Assembly (NCBI GenBank): GCA_035388825.1
Contig: DAOOQQ010000006.1
Location: 39,551-103,550 of the forward strand
DNA from: MWAR01 sp035388825
Lineage (GTDB): Bacteria; Muiribacteriota; Ozemobacteria; Ozemobacterales; Ozemobacteraceae
Length of the DNA stretch: 64,000 bases
Reading direction: 5' to 3'
Position 1 is the first letter of the stretch; each line of letters begins with the position of its first letter. The notes beneath the pieces were generated by a model. It was not told the origin of the DNA, did no database searches, and saw only the letters and a program-made list of their open reading frames with translations. This document shows, in pieces, positions 41,029-50,398 of this stretch. Both the position numbers and the translations under genes were made by a program.

Positions 41029-42804
41029 TCAGGAGGATGAGGCGAACTGGATCTCGTGGAGGCGGGCGTAGTGACCGCCCCGGGCGAGGAGTTCGTCGTG
41101 GGTTCCCTGCTCGACCAGGCGGCCGTCGTGCAGGACGAGGATGCGGTTGCAGTGACGGATCGTCGAGAGCCGGTGCGCGATGATCAGGCAGGTTCTGCCG
41201 TGCGACATCGTCTCGATGGCTTCCTGGATGGCCTTTTCGGTCTCGGTGTCGACGGCCGAGGTTGCCTCGTCGAGGATCAGGATCGGCGGGTCGGCGCACA
41301 GCGCCCGGGCGAAAGCGAGTAGTTGCCGCTGGCCCGTCGACAGGTTCGCCCCGCGCTCGTACAGTTCGCCGGAACATCCGCCCGGAAGCGCCCGCAGGAA
41401 GCCTGCCGCGCGGGCCTTCTCGGCGTGGGCGAGCACGCTTCGCTCATCGAGAGCATCGTTCCAGAGCCGGACATTCTCGATCGCACTGCCGGAAAAGATG
41501 AAGACATCCTGCTGGATGACGCCGATCCCGCGGCGCAGCGCGTCTTTCGAATAACCGTCGAGGCGGTTCCCGTCGATCGTGATCGTTCCCGCGTCGATCT
41601 CGTAAAACCGCTGGAGCAGAGATGCAAGCGTCGTTTTCCCGGCACCCGTGTGGCCGACGATGGCCACCGATTCGCCGGCCTCGATCCGAAAACTGATGTC
41701 GCGCAGCACCGGCCTCGCCGGGTCATACCCGAACACGACGCGATCGAACGCGATCTCGCCCCGCCACCGGAGCGGAGCCGCACCTTCCTCGAGCCCCTCC
41801 TCCTCCCGCTCGTCGAGAAGGGCGAACACCCGCTCGGCGGCCGCCATGGCGCTCTGGAACAGCGTCACCTTTTCGCTGATGTTCCGGATCGGAAAGAAGA
41901 AAAACTGGGCATAAGCGAGAAAGCTGACCAGCACGCCGATGCTGATTTGGCCGTTTTGCACCATCCAGCCGCCGAGCAGCATCACGATCACGATCGTCAC
42001 GGCGTTGATCACCGTCACCGTCGGGGAAAAAATCGCATGGTGAAACAGCGACTGGAGCTGGGCGTCCCGATGCCCGGCGTTGAGCTCGGCAAACCCCTTC
42101 TCGCGATCGGCCTCCCGCTGGTACATCCGGATGATCTTCATGCCCGAGAGGTTTTCTGCCAGCGTCGCGTTCAGGCGGGCCAGCCGCTGTCGCACGAGAC
42201 GGTACGCCGTGCGAATGCGGGACTGGAAATACACTGCCGCGACGACCAGCAGCGGAAGGGTCGCGAGCGTCGCAAGGCCCAGCAGGGGATCGAGCAGGAG
42301 CATGGCGGCCGCGATTCCCACGAGGACGACGGCGTCTCCCAGGACCACGACCAGTCCCGAGGAAAACAGCTCCCCGAGCGCCGCGACGTCGTTCGTGACA
42401 CGCGTGACGAGACGGCCCACGGGGTTTCGGTCGAAGAACCGCACCGGCAGCCGCTGCAGATGCCGGAACAGGCGGGTGCGCAGTTCGAGCATCACCTGCT
42501 GGCCGACATACTGCAGCAGATAATTCTGCCCGCAGGCCGCGAGGAAGATCAGCAGCTCGAGGACCCCATACATGAGGCCCAGCCGGGTGACGGCCGCGGC
42601 GTCGCCGGCCCGGATCCCGAGATCGACGACCCGCCCGAGCACCCAGGGATTCACGAGAAACATCCCCATGCCCAGGAAAACCAGCATCACGGCTGCGATT
42701 GCCGCCTTCAGATGCGGCCGGATGAAGGGGATGAGGCGGCGCATCAGCCGCGCGTCGTACACCGTTCCGACGATCTCGTCGTCCTGGACGTAGCGATCGC
42801 TCAT
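41029..42804 (-). CDS. ABC exporter half-transporter (consensus-site subunit, BmrD/YheH-like)
   Basis: 591 residues from ATG 42804, which overlaps the upstream gene's stop (ATGA) and has GGAG before it. A six-helix exporter membrane domain (about 28-320) precedes the nucleotide-binding domain (about 350-585): Walker A GHTGAGKTTL, signature LSTGQRQLL (Thr in place of the usual Gly), Walker B ILILDEATSAVD with the catalytic Glu. Paired with the upstream half-transporter it forms a heterodimeric type IV ABC exporter for drugs, lipids or peptides; substrate unknown. Confidence 0.92.
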   Translation of the reverse strand: MSDRYVQDDEIVGTVYDARLMRRLIPFIRPHLKAAIAAVMLVFLGMGMFLVNPWVLGRVVDLGIRAGDAAAVTRLGLMYGVLELLIFLAACGQNYLLQYVGQQVMLELRTRLFRHLQRLPVRFFDRNPVGRLVTRVTNDVAALGELFSSGLVVVLGDAVVLVGIAAAMLLLDPLLGLATLATLPLLVVAAVYFQSRIRTAYRLVRQRLARLNATLAENLSGMKIIRMYQREADREKGFAELNAGHRDAQLQSLFHHAIFSPTVTVINAVTIVIVMLLGGWMVQNGQISIGVLVSFLAYAQFFFFPIRNISEKVTLFQSAMAAAERVFALLDEREEEGLEEGAAPLRWRGEIAFDRVVFGYDPARPVLRDISFRIEAGESVAIVGHTGAGKTTLASLLQRFYEIDAGTITIDGNRLDGYSKDALRRGIGVIQQDVFIFSGSAIENVRLWNDALDERSVLAHAEKARAAGFLRALPGGCSGELYERGANLSTGQRQLLAFARALCADPPILILDEATSAVDTETEKAIQEAIETMSHGRTCLIIAHRLSTIRHCNRILVLHDGRLVEQGTHDELLARGGHYARLHEIQFASSS

Positions 42805-44645
42805 GGGGTGCTCCTCCACGAGTCCATGAGCTGCTGTTTCTTCCAGAGCCGGGCGTACCGGCCGCCGGCCGCCAGCAGATCGGCGTGGGTGCCGCGCTCG
42901 ACGATGCGGCCTTCGTCGAGGTAGACGATGAGCGCCGCATCCTGCACCGAGGCGAGCCGGTGCGAGACGATCAGGGTGGTGCGGCCGGCCCGGACGCGGG
43001 CCAGCTCACGCCGGATCTGCTCCTCGGTGTCGGCGTCGACAGCGCTCGTCGTGTCGTCGAGCACCAGCACCGGCCGGTCGGCGGCCAGGGCCCGGGCGAG
43101 GGTCAGACGCTGCTTCTGGCCGCCCGACAGGTTGACGCCCCGCTCGCCGAGCTGGGTTTCGAAGCTCCGTGGAAGCGCCTCGATCTCGGGAAGAAGCCGC
43201 GCGATGCGGGCGCACTCCCGCGCCCGGGCGAGGTCGTTCCGGTCTTTCATACCGAACGCGATATTTTCCAGGACCGTTTCGGAAAACAGGAACGCGTCCT
43301 GCGGAACGACGCCGAACATGCTGCGAACCGCCGCCACCGGCAGATCGCACACGTCCTTCCCGTCGATGAAGATCGAGCCCGGGGGCGTGTCGAGGAGTCG
43401 CATGACGAGGTTGAGCAGGGTCGTCTTGCCGCTTCCGACCGGCCCGACGATGCCGAGCGTCTGGCCGGCCGCGACCGACAGGTCGATGCCTTCGAGCGCC
43501 GGGCGTGTTCCATCCGGATAGGTATATTTCAACTGCCGGATCTCGATCGCGCCCGTGACGGGCGGCGATGCAACCGCTTCCGGCCCGGCCTCCTCGGAGG
43601 GTTCGGAAAGGACTTCGATGCTCCGGACGAGCGAGGCCATGCCGCGCTGGGCGATGTTGATGGCCATGCCGAGGGCCGTCATCGGCCAGACCAGCTTGAG
43701 GATGTACGACTGGAACGCCACGAAGGCGCCGAGCGAGATCGCCCCGGCCAGCACCTGGCTGCCGCCGGCCCAGATCAGCAGAAAGATTCCGAGGCCCATC
43801 GCCAGCTCGAGGGCCGGGTGGAATAGGGCTTCCAGTTTCGCCAGCCGGAGCTGGTCGTCCATCAGCGACCGGCTGACATCCGTGAAAATCTTCTCCTGGG
43901 CTTCTTCACGGCGGAATCCCTTGATGACCCGGATGCCTCCGATCGCCTCCTGGGCATGGGCTGAGAGATCCGCAAGCCGCTTCTGCACCCGAACCGAGCG
44001 GGTGTGAATGCGCCGGCCGATGAGCACGACGAACAGCGGAATCAGCGGGGTGGGGGCGAGCACATACAGCGTCAGCTTCGGGGACAGCCAGAACATGATG
44101 CCGGGGATCCAGAGGAAATAGAACAGCGTATCCATGATCAGCAGAAGACCAAGGCCGAACATCTGGCGCACCTCGTCGATGTCGTTCGTCAGGCGCGACA
44201 TCAGCTCGCCGGTCTTCATCCGGGTGAAATAGCCGTATGGAAGCGTCTGCACGTGCCGATACAGTCGCGCCCGCAGCTCGAAGGCGACCGCGTGGCTGGT
44301 TCCGATGAAATACTGGCGCCAGGCATACCGGCCGACCGCCTGGCCGACCGCCGCAAGCAGATACAGGCCCCCCAGGTTCCAGAGGAGCGGCATGCCGGCG
44401 CCCTTTTCCAGGCCGTCGATGGCAGCCTTGATCAGGAGGGGCGGCACGATGTCGAACGCATCCACCACGGCAAGCGAAAGGATCGCCAGCAGGAACGGGC
44501 GTTTGAACTGCCAGAGAAGATCGGCGGCGAGACGGCGCGGCGACATCGCCGGAGATCCCGGCCCGGAGCGTGTGTCGGATGCTGCTGGTGTAGTCAAGGG
44601 CGCCGTTTCCGTTTCGATTGCAGACCTGTGCACGATACCCAACAT
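42801..44645 (-). CDS. ABC exporter half-transporter (degenerate-site subunit, BmrC/YheI-like)
   Basis: About 614 residues if translation starts at ATG 44645; ATG 44546 (MSPRRLAADLLW) is an alternative, as neither has a strong ribosome site. Membrane domain about 60-350; nucleotide-binding domain about 385-610 with Walker A GPVGSGKTTL, signature LSGGQKQRL and Walker B VLVLDDTTSAVD. The residue after the Walker B Asp is Asp instead of the catalytic Glu. This one-sided change is known from heterodimeric exporters such as BmrCD and TM287/288, and fits the intact Glu in the partner. An A/T tract lies at about 43519-43540 at the LKYTYPDG codons. Confidence 0.92.
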   Translation of the reverse strand: MLGIVHRSAIETETAPLTTPAASDTRSGPGSPAMSPRRLAADLLWQFKRPFLLAILSLAVVDAFDIVPPLLIKAAIDGLEKGAGMPLLWNLGGLYLLAAVGQAVGRYAWRQYFIGTSHAVAFELRARLYRHVQTLPYGYFTRMKTGELMSRLTNDIDEVRQMFGLGLLLIMDTLFYFLWIPGIMFWLSPKLTLYVLAPTPLIPLFVVLIGRRIHTRSVRVQKRLADLSAHAQEAIGGIRVIKGFRREEAQEKIFTDVSRSLMDDQLRLAKLEALFHPALELAMGLGIFLLIWAGGSQVLAGAISLGAFVAFQSYILKLVWPMTALGMAINIAQRGMASLVRSIEVLSEPSEEAGPEAVASPPVTGAIEIRQLKYTYPDGTRPALEGIDLSVAAGQTLGIVGPVGSGKTTLLNLVMRLLDTPPGSIFIDGKDVCDLPVAAVRSMFGVVPQDAFLFSETVLENIAFGMKDRNDLARARECARIARLLPEIEALPRSFETQLGERGVNLSGGQKQRLTLARALAADRPVLVLDDTTSAVDADTEEQIRRELARVRAGRTTLIVSHRLASVQDAALIVYLDEGRIVERGTHADLLAAGGRYARLWKKQQLMDSWRSTP

Positions 44646-44745
44646 GCCCGAAAATTGCAACGCGCCCCGCCCTGTCCGCCATCTACGGAGAAAACTATAA
44701 CCACCTCTATCCGAAACCTCTCCGGTGAAGACATCCACACAACCC

Positions 44746-44774
44746 TTGCCTCGCGTCAGGAACTCTGGTAATCT
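44746..44774 (+). promoter_or_regulatory. Sigma-70-like promoter of the MBL-fold hydrolase gene
   Basis: TTGCCT (44746-44751) and TAATCT (44769-44774), 17-base spacer, 47 bases before the GTG start. Confidence 0.5.
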
Positions 44775-44820
44775 CGGACGAGAGAAACGCGATCGGCTGG
44801 TACTGATCGGAGGACGAGAG

Positions 44821-45675
44821 GTGAAGATCAAATTCTGGGGCTGCCGGGGCTCGATTCCCGCGCCAGGCCCGCATACGCTCCGCTACGGCGGGAACACCAC
44901 CTGTGTCGAGCTGCGGCCGCCGGGCGGCGGCGTCATGATCATCGATGCCGGCTCCGGCATCCGGGCCCTGGGAAAGCAGCTCCTGAAGGAAAAGAACACC
45001 ACCGAGATCCATCTGCTGCTCACGCACTCCCACTGGGACCACCTGATGGGGTTCCCCTTTTTCACGCCAGCTTATTTTGAAAAATATAATATCAATGTCT
45101 TTGGCGGTCCCAATGCGAAGAACTCGCTGCGGAACTACCTCACCCACCAGATGACCCCGCCCTTCTTCCCCGTCGAGTTCACGGTGATGAAGGCGAACTT
45201 CCGGCTCGGCCAGAACGGTTCGCATACCGGCTGCATCGCAGGGATGGATTTCGATGCGATCGAGCTGAGCCACCCCAACGGGGGGTACGGGTTCAAATTG
45301 TCGTGCGGGGGGGCGAGCTTTGTCTTTCTCACCGACAACGAGCCCGCGTTTCCCCATGCGGGCGGTCTTTCCCGCGAGAAATACGTCGAGTTCTGCCGCG
45401 GGGCCGACCTGCTGGTGCATGACGCGCAGTACACCGACGAGGAATACCGGGTCACCCGGGGCTGGGGCCACTCGACCTTCACCGACGCGACGCAGCTGGC
45501 GATCGATGCGGGGGTCAGGCGACTGGGCCTGTTCCATCACGATCCCGACCGGTCCGATGACGAGCTCGACCGGCGGGTCGACGCATGCCGGGCCATGATC
45601 ACCGCGGCCTCAGCCGACCTGTCATGCTTCGCCTGTCAGGAAGGCGGCGAAATCGACCTCTCGACCCGATCCTGA
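44821..45675 (+). CDS. Metallo-beta-lactamase-fold hydrolase (phosphodiesterase-like)
   Basis: 284 residues from GTG 44821, chosen because GGAGG lies about 9 bases upstream and the protein then begins VKIKFWGCRGSIPAPG, the usual start of this group. The metal motif is THSHWDHLMG (HxHxDH, about 80-89), followed by later His/Asp ligands in FLTDNEPAF and GHSTFTDAT. GCRGSIPAPGPHTLRYGGNT places it near cyclic-nucleotide phosphodiesterase/RNase Z-like MBL proteins. An upstream cyclase gene in the window makes cNMP hydrolysis an attractive but unproven idea. Strong A/T-ending codon tract at 45071-45100 (YFEKYNINV). Confidence 0.88.
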   Translation: MKIKFWGCRGSIPAPGPHTLRYGGNTTCVELRPPGGGVMIIDAGSGIRALGKQLLKEKNTTEIHLLLTHSHWDHLMGFPFFTPAYFEKYNINVFGGPNAKNSLRNYLTHQMTPPFFPVEFTVMKANFRLGQNGSHTGCIAGMDFDAIELSHPNGGYGFKLSCGGASFVFLTDNEPAFPHAGGLSREKYVEFCRGADLLVHDAQYTDEEYRVTRGWGHSTFTDATQLAIDAGVRRLGLFHHDPDRSDDELDRRVDACRAMITAASADLSCFACQEGGEIDLSTRS

Positions 45676-45676
45676 G

Positions 45677-45705
45677 TTGCATTCCCCGGCCTCCTGTGAT
45701 ATCCT
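45677..45705 (+). promoter_or_regulatory. Promoter and long leader of the cold-shock gene
   Basis: TTGCAT (45677-45682) and TATCCT (45700-45705) with a 17-base spacer start directly after the upstream stop codon. This implies a leader of about 115 bases before the ATG at 45827, typical of cold-shock mRNAs whose leader controls stability and translation. Confidence 0.5.
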
Positions 45706-45826
45706 TCGCGCGCCGGGATGGGATCTCCCATCTCACTGGAAACCCGGCGAGCCACGGGGCGATCCGATCCCGCCTTCATCCGGCATTCATCGTATCAGTA
45801 TCACAGTATCACCAAGGAGTAGAGTC

Positions 45827-46027
45827 ATGCAGAGTCGGGTAAAATGGTTCAACAACGCCAAGGGCTTCGGTTTCATCGAGAACAACAGCGGCGGGAAGGA
45901 CATCTTCGTGCACTACAAACAGATCACCGGTGACGGCTACCGCTCCCTCGAAGAGGGGCAGACGGTCGAGTTCGAGGTCGAGGAAGGCCCCAAGGGCCCC
46001 CAGGCCGTGAACGTCCGCAAGATCTGA
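45827..46027 (+). CDS. Cold-shock protein (CspA family)
   Basis: 66 residues from ATG 45827, with AAGGAGT upstream. It begins MQSRVKWFNNAKGFGFIE with RNP1 (KGFGFIE), has RNP2 in DIFVHY and ends AVNVRKI: a complete single OB-fold cold-shock domain that binds single-stranded RNA/DNA. Strong codon bias and its own promoter and terminator suggest high expression. Confidence 0.96.
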   Translation: MQSRVKWFNNAKGFGFIENNSGGKDIFVHYKQITGDGYRSLEEGQTVEFEVEEGPKGPQAVNVRKI

Positions 46028-46047
46028 GCAAGGAACTCGGCAAGCTT

Positions 46048-46083
46048 CGGGGGCGACGGCATCTGCCGCTTCGCCCCCGTTTC
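46048..46083 (+). terminator. Rho-independent terminator after the cold-shock gene
   Basis: CGGGGGCGACGGC (46048-46060) pairs with the segment ending CGCCCCCG (to 46079), followed by TTTC. Confidence 0.75.
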
Positions 46084-46104
46084 ATTCGATGAGGAAGGAA
46101 CGAC

Positions 46105-47661
46105 ATGGACGCACCCACCAGCACCAGCCTTGACCTGAACTCCGTGCAGCAGCAGCGGCTCGACGTGATCAACAATCTCCGGAGCGAAGGCGTCGAGCCG
46201 TTCGGCCACCGGTACGACCGTACCCACGACACCGAGGCGGCGAAAGCGGCGTTCGACGCCGCCGAAAAGGCCAACGGCCCGTCGGAACATTTCGAGTGGG
46301 GCCCGGTCAAGGTCGCCGGCCGCCTGGTCGCCAAGCGCGAACAGGGCAAGACCGCCTTCGGCCACCTCGCCGACATGAAGGGCCGCCTCCAGATCTACTT
46401 CCGTAAGGACGTCCTGAACGAGAAGGAGTTCGCCCTGCTCAAGCGCCTCTATGCCGGCGACATCGTGGGTATCGAAGGCATGATGTTCCGCACCCGCACC
46501 GGCGAAATCACGCTCCGCGCGACGGCCGTCACGGTGCTGTCGAAGTCGGTGAACCCTCCGCCCGAGAAGTTCCACGGCCTCACCGACGTCGAGCAGCGGT
46601 ACCGTCAGCGGTACGTCGACCTGATCGCCAACCCCGAAGTGCGCGACACCTTCATCCGCCGCAGCCGCATCGTGCAGAGCATCCGCGAGTTCATGAACGC
46701 CCGCGGCTACCTCGAAGTCGAGACCCCGATGATGCACCCGATCGCGGGCGGCGCCGCGGCCCGGCCGTTCGTCACCCACCACAACGCCCTCGACATGGAC
46801 CTCTTCCTGCGCATCGCCCCCGAGCTGTATCTCAAGCGGCTGCTGGTCGGCGGCTTCGAGCGGGTGTACGAGATCAATCGCAGCTTCCGCAACGAAGGCA
46901 TCTCGATCAAGCACAATCCCGAATTCACCATGATGGAGACCTACCACGCGTTCGGCGACATGGAAACCATGATCGAGCTGACCGAGTCGCTCGTGGTCGA
47001 GGTCACGAAGCAGTTCTTCCCCGACCTGAAGGTGCCCTACCAGGGCAAGACGCTCGATTTCAGCCGCCCCTGGAAGCGGCTGAAGATGGTCGACGCGGTG
47101 CGCGAGGTCACGAACTGCCCCGAGCTCGATTTCAACTGCCCGCGCGAACTGGCCGCGGCGAAGGCGAAAGAGCAGGGCATCTACATCGAGCAGAACGACA
47201 CCAGCGCCAAGCTCATCGTGAAGATCTTCGAGGAGAAGATCGAGTCCACCCTGCTGAATCCGACCTTCGTGATCGAGTATCCGAAGGAAACCTCGCCGCT
47301 GGCCAAGGCCAACGCCCAGGATCCGACGAAGGTCGACCGGTTCGAGATGTTCATCGCCGGCCGCGAGAACGCCAATGCCTTCTCCGAGCTGAACGACCCC
47401 GAAGAGCAGCGCATGCGCTTCGAGGATCAGCTCCGGCAGCGGGCCGGTGGCGACGATGAGGCCCACCAGATGGACGAGGACTACGTGACCGCCCTGCGGT
47501 ACGGCATGCCCCCGGCCGGCGGCCTCGGAATCGGCATCGACCGGCTCGTGATGGTGCTGACCGACTCCGCCTCGATCCGCGACGTCATCCTCTTCCCGAC
47601 CCTGCGCCGCACCGACAACAAGCCCAAGACGCCGGACGCCGGAACCCCGGAAAACGCCTGA
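46105..47661 (+). CDS. lysS: Lysyl-tRNA synthetase, class II
   Basis: 518 residues, near the normal 500. OB-fold anticodon-binding domain about 60-165 (VKVAGRLVAKREQGKTAFGH, DIVGIEGMMFRTRTGE). Class II motifs follow: motif 1 around FIRRSRIVQSIREFMNARGYLEVETPM in part, motif 2 FRNEGISIKHNPEFTMMETY, motif 3 GGLGIGIDRLVMVLT near the C-terminus. The first about 50 residues, including RSEGVEPFGHRYDRTHDT, are the usual LysRS N-terminal extension. Codons are almost uniformly C/G-ending with no A/T tract, as expected for a highly expressed gene. GAGGAAGGAACG provides the ribosome site. Confidence 0.97.
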   Translation: MDAPTSTSLDLNSVQQQRLDVINNLRSEGVEPFGHRYDRTHDTEAAKAAFDAAEKANGPSEHFEWGPVKVAGRLVAKREQGKTAFGHLADMKGRLQIYFRKDVLNEKEFALLKRLYAGDIVGIEGMMFRTRTGEITLRATAVTVLSKSVNPPPEKFHGLTDVEQRYRQRYVDLIANPEVRDTFIRRSRIVQSIREFMNARGYLEVETPMMHPIAGGAAARPFVTHHNALDMDLFLRIAPELYLKRLLVGGFERVYEINRSFRNEGISIKHNPEFTMMETYHAFGDMETMIELTESLVVEVTKQFFPDLKVPYQGKTLDFSRPWKRLKMVDAVREVTNCPELDFNCPRELAAAKAKEQGIYIEQNDTSAKLIVKIFEEKIESTLLNPTFVIEYPKETSPLAKANAQDPTKVDRFEMFIAGRENANAFSELNDPEEQRMRFEDQLRQRAGGDDEAHQMDEDYVTALRYGMPPAGGLGIGIDRLVMVLTDSASIRDVILFPTLRRTDNKPKTPDAGTPENA

Positions 47662-47686
47662 ACCGCCTGAACAAGGGAGGGCCGCC

Positions 47687-48742
47687 ATGCTGACCACCGC
47701 CCTGAAACGCCTCGGAACGACCGCCGCCCTGCTCCTCGGAATCGCGGGGGGACTCGGCTCCCCCGCCTTCGCCGTCACGCCAGACGTGCGGCTGCCCGAG
47801 TGGCATGCGCTGACCGTGCACGTCACCGAATGGAATCCCGCGAAGGGTGAGGTCGCCATCGAGTCGGAGCTGCGCAGTTGCGGAGTCCCGCTCACGGATC
47901 TTTCGGCCGAACTCCACTGGCCGGAGCCGGCCCGGTCGCGGAACGGTGGCCGGCAGGGCGCTCCTGCTCTCGAGGCCGGCAAGACCTGGTCCGTCCGGCA
48001 CGCGGCGGCCGGCGTGACCGTGCCCTTCGACGGCTGGCTGGAACTCGAGGTGGCGGCCCGGCCCGACGCCGGAACTCTCCGGAAAAAACTGGACGCCATC
48101 GCCACCTACACCCCGGCGATGCGCCAGGTGATGAACGCCGAGGTCGCCGCGATCTCTGCCCCTATCCCGGTCGGGCGCAGCCTGCCATTCTATGCTGATA
48201 AAAATATAGCTGTATTTATGCCAAGGGCGCTGCTGTTCACGCCCGTGGCAGGCATGGGGGAACGCGCGCTGCATCTCTGGATACCCGAAATCACCTCCCC
48301 GGCCGCCCTTGCCGGGCCGATCGGAAAACTCCGGGCGAGCCTCGGAACCGCCGGTGCGGCGCCGGTTCTCGGCGATGCGGTGAAGGCCGTCGACGAGGCG
48401 ATGGCGGCCGCCGGGGACGCGGTCGAGGTGGCCTGCGGCGGTGAAAAGCCCCCGTTCCTCGTGCCCCTGAACGTGTTCCGTGAGGCGATGAGCCTGAACC
48501 GGGCCGTCCTGGCCGCCGCGAACGAGCGGGGAAGCGCGATCGCCCTCGGGCGGCTCGAACGGCTCGTCCGTCAGTCGCCGCCCGGGTTTGCGACCCCCTT
48601 CGGCTGGGCGAACCTCGCGGTGCTCCAGGCCGAGGCCGGCCTCGGGCCGCGGGCCCGGGATTCGTTCACGAAGGCTCTCGAGCTCATTCCCGCGTGGCCC
48701 CTCGTCCGCGGCTGGCGGGACGGCCTGGAGGCGAAAAAATGA
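47687..48742 (+). CDS. Hypothetical secreted protein
   Basis: 351 residues with a signal peptide (about 1-28, LLLGIAGGLGSPAFA). The first half (about 35-135) looks like an Ig-like beta domain (RLPEWHALTVHVTEWNPAKG, GVTVPFDGWLELEVAAR in part); the C-terminal part (about 270-345) is helical and TPR-like (WANLAVLQAEAGLGPRARDS). No named family recognised. The next gene overlaps by 4 bases. It contains the clearest A/T-ending tract of the window (48190-48222: codons GCT GAT AAA ... GCT GTA TTT), where even Ala and Val codons end in A/T. Confidence 0.72.
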   Translation: MLTTALKRLGTTAALLLGIAGGLGSPAFAVTPDVRLPEWHALTVHVTEWNPAKGEVAIESELRSCGVPLTDLSAELHWPEPARSRNGGRQGAPALEAGKTWSVRHAAAGVTVPFDGWLELEVAARPDAGTLRKKLDAIATYTPAMRQVMNAEVAAISAPIPVGRSLPFYADKNIAVFMPRALLFTPVAGMGERALHLWIPEITSPAALAGPIGKLRASLGTAGAAPVLGDAVKAVDEAMAAAGDAVEVACGGEKPPFLVPLNVFREAMSLNRAVLAAANERGSAIALGRLERLVRQSPPGFATPFGWANLAVLQAEAGLGPRARDSFTKALELIPAWPLVRGWRDGLEAKK

Positions 48743-48939
48743 TCTGGTTTTTCGCGTTCAGCACGGTCGGTGTCGCCCTCTCCGCGATCATGGCGCTGTT
48801 CCGGCGCACCCTCGGCCTTCGCTGGCTCGAGTGGCTCGGCGGTCTCGCGATCGTCGGCCTGGTGGCGGGTCTGCTGATCCGCTTCGGTGGCCTGTCGAAT
48901 CCCGACCGGCCGGAGGAGGCAGGCCCCCTGCGCGGATAA
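48739..48939 (+). CDS. Small membrane protein, 66 residues
   Basis: Starts at ATG 48739 overlapping the stop of the preceding gene (ATGA). Two membrane helices: about 1-18 (MIWFFAFSTVGVALSAIM) and about 32-49 (LGGLAIVGLVAGLLIRFG), joined by a short basic loop with RRTLGLRW, ending in a polar tail. No family is recognised. Translational coupling to the secreted hypothetical protein suggests that the two act together. Followed by a terminator. Confidence 0.7.
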   Translation: MIWFFAFSTVGVALSAIMALFRRTLGLRWLEWLGGLAIVGLVAGLLIRFGGLSNPDRPEEAGPLRG

Positions 48940-48964
48940 ATCCGGATACGAATAAAACAAAACC

Positions 48965-48987
48965 GGCCCCGTCGAGATGACGGGGCC
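48965..48987. terminator. Bidirectional terminator
   Basis: GGCCCCGTC (48965-48973) and GACGGGGCC (48979-48987) form a perfect 9-base stem with an A-rich left flank and a short T-run on the right; it lies between convergent genes. Confidence 0.8.
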
Positions 48988-49021
48988 AGTTTGATGTCGG
49001 ATCGGAAATGGATCGGAAGCC

Positions 49022-50398
49022 TCAGCGGCCGAGAACATCCTTCAGCGTGTTCAGGCGGGTTTTGGCAGCCTTGAACCGGGCGAGCGCCTCCTTCACGGCG
49101 GCCGGATCGGCCGGGCGGCGGCTGAGCGCCGCATTGTAGGCGGCAAAGGCGGCGAAGTATTCTTCCTGCGCGGCGGCCAGATCCATCGTGGAGCCCGTTG
49201 CCGCGGGGGATGTCGCCTCGTCGGGGGCGATCGGCGACAGGGAGGTCTGCGATGTCGGAACCTCGCTGCTGGGAACGACTTCCGGGCTGACCGACACCGA
49301 AGCCTGGATGGTCGGGGCCACGGGCGAGGCGGCAACGGCGGGCGTGCGGTTCCCGAACAGGTTCGAGAAGAAGTCGGAAATGCGTGACCAGAACGACTTC
49401 TTCGGGGTGGTCTGGGTCGAGGCGGTCGAGGTCGTCGAAGTGCCGCCCGGGATCGAACCGCGCTGCTGCAGGTAGGAGTAGAACTCGCGGCTCACCGTGT
49501 TCGAGCCGTTGTTCAGGTAATCGAGCATCTGCGACAACGACGCCTTACTGTAACCGTTCTTGTCGAGCAGCTTCGCGAACGCCACCTGGTCTGCCGGATA
49601 CAACCGGATGTAGGCCCGGCAGAAGTCGCGCATCGAGGTGTGCGGCCCGGTGGCGGAAATCACGTTGAACACCTTGTCCTTGCCGCCCGGGAAGGTCAGC
49701 ATGATGTCATACAGGGTCTTGCCGATGAACAGCTCGTTCCGGTTCATCTCGTCGAACGTGTTGTTGACGAGGAACGCGGTCAGGGTGTCGCTGCCGAATG
49801 CCAGGGAAAACACCTTGCCGTTGTTCTTCAGCGCCGCGAACGCATTCGCCCAACCTTCGATCCAGGCCGTGTTCGTGTTCGGAAGAATCTCGTCCAGCGT
49901 GTGGACGTTGTCCGATCCGTAGTTCAGCCCCGAAAACGAGTAGCCGCCCGGATATGCGTTCAGCATCGCGACATGCCCCATCTCGTGCAGGAAAACGAAC
50001 TTCTTGCTGTCGTCGGAGCTATACTGGGTGACATGCTTATAGAGACTGATATTATATCCGGTGGTCGAGCGATACGAAGACGAAACCGCGTTGCGGTCGC
50101 TGAACTTCAGGGTGAGGGGCTGGGCCAGGCTCTTCCCGATCAATTGTGTGTATTCCCACAGGGTATACGTGCCGACCTTGTTGGTGAAATACGCCCGCCA
50201 GGGGCTTCCCGTCGGGAGCTGGTCGGGGCTGGTGACGAGCACCGACTGGTAGCCGACCTCGTTGCCCCAGGCGTCGGTGACGGCACGCTCGTATTGGAAC
50301 GTCACACCGGCGAGGACCGGCCCGGCGAGCCAGAACAGAACCGCCAGTGTCAGAAGATACGGCAGAAACGGCCTTCGAAGGGTGGGCCGATGGTGCAT
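49022..50398 (-). CDS. Secreted zinc metallopeptidase (gluzincin-like)
   Basis: 458 residues with a signal peptide (about 1-30, ending AGPVLA). The zinc motif HEMGH is at residues 138-142 within KFVFLHEMGHVAMLNAYPGG; a downstream Glu in AWIEGWANAFAAL (about 180) is a good third ligand, as in gluzincins. The C-terminal third (about 310-458) is Ser/Thr/Pro-rich and ends in a helix with AALSRRPADPAAVKEALARF in part, possibly a surface-binding tail. I do not recognise a named peptidase family. A/T tract at 50032-50058 (GYNISLYKH), just before the zinc site. Confidence 0.82.
   Translation of the reverse strand: MHHRPTLRRPFLPYLLTLAVLFWLAGPVLAGVTFQYERAVTDAWGNEVGYQSVLVTSPDQLPTGSPWRAYFTNKVGTYTLWEYTQLIGKSLAQPLTLKFSDRNAVSSSYRSTTGYNISLYKHVTQYSSDDSKKFVFLHEMGHVAMLNAYPGGYSFSGLNYGSDNVHTLDEILPNTNTAWIEGWANAFAALKNNGKVFSLAFGSDTLTAFLVNNTFDEMNRNELFIGKTLYDIMLTFPGGKDKVFNVISATGPHTSMRDFCRAYIRLYPADQVAFAKLLDKNGYSKASLSQMLDYLNNGSNTVSREFYSYLQQRGSIPGGTSTTSTASTQTTPKKSFWSRISDFFSNLFGNRTPAVAASPVAPTIQASVSVSPEVVPSSEVPTSQTSLSPIAPDEATSPAATGSTMDLAAAQEEYFAAFAAYNAALSRRPADPAAVKEALARFKAAKTRLNTLKDVLGR

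Noticed and set aside
40889..41377. 162-codon minus frame overlapping the ABC exporter end
   Set aside because: It lies in another frame of the nucleotide-binding domain, is Arg/Pro-rich and lacks any start signal.
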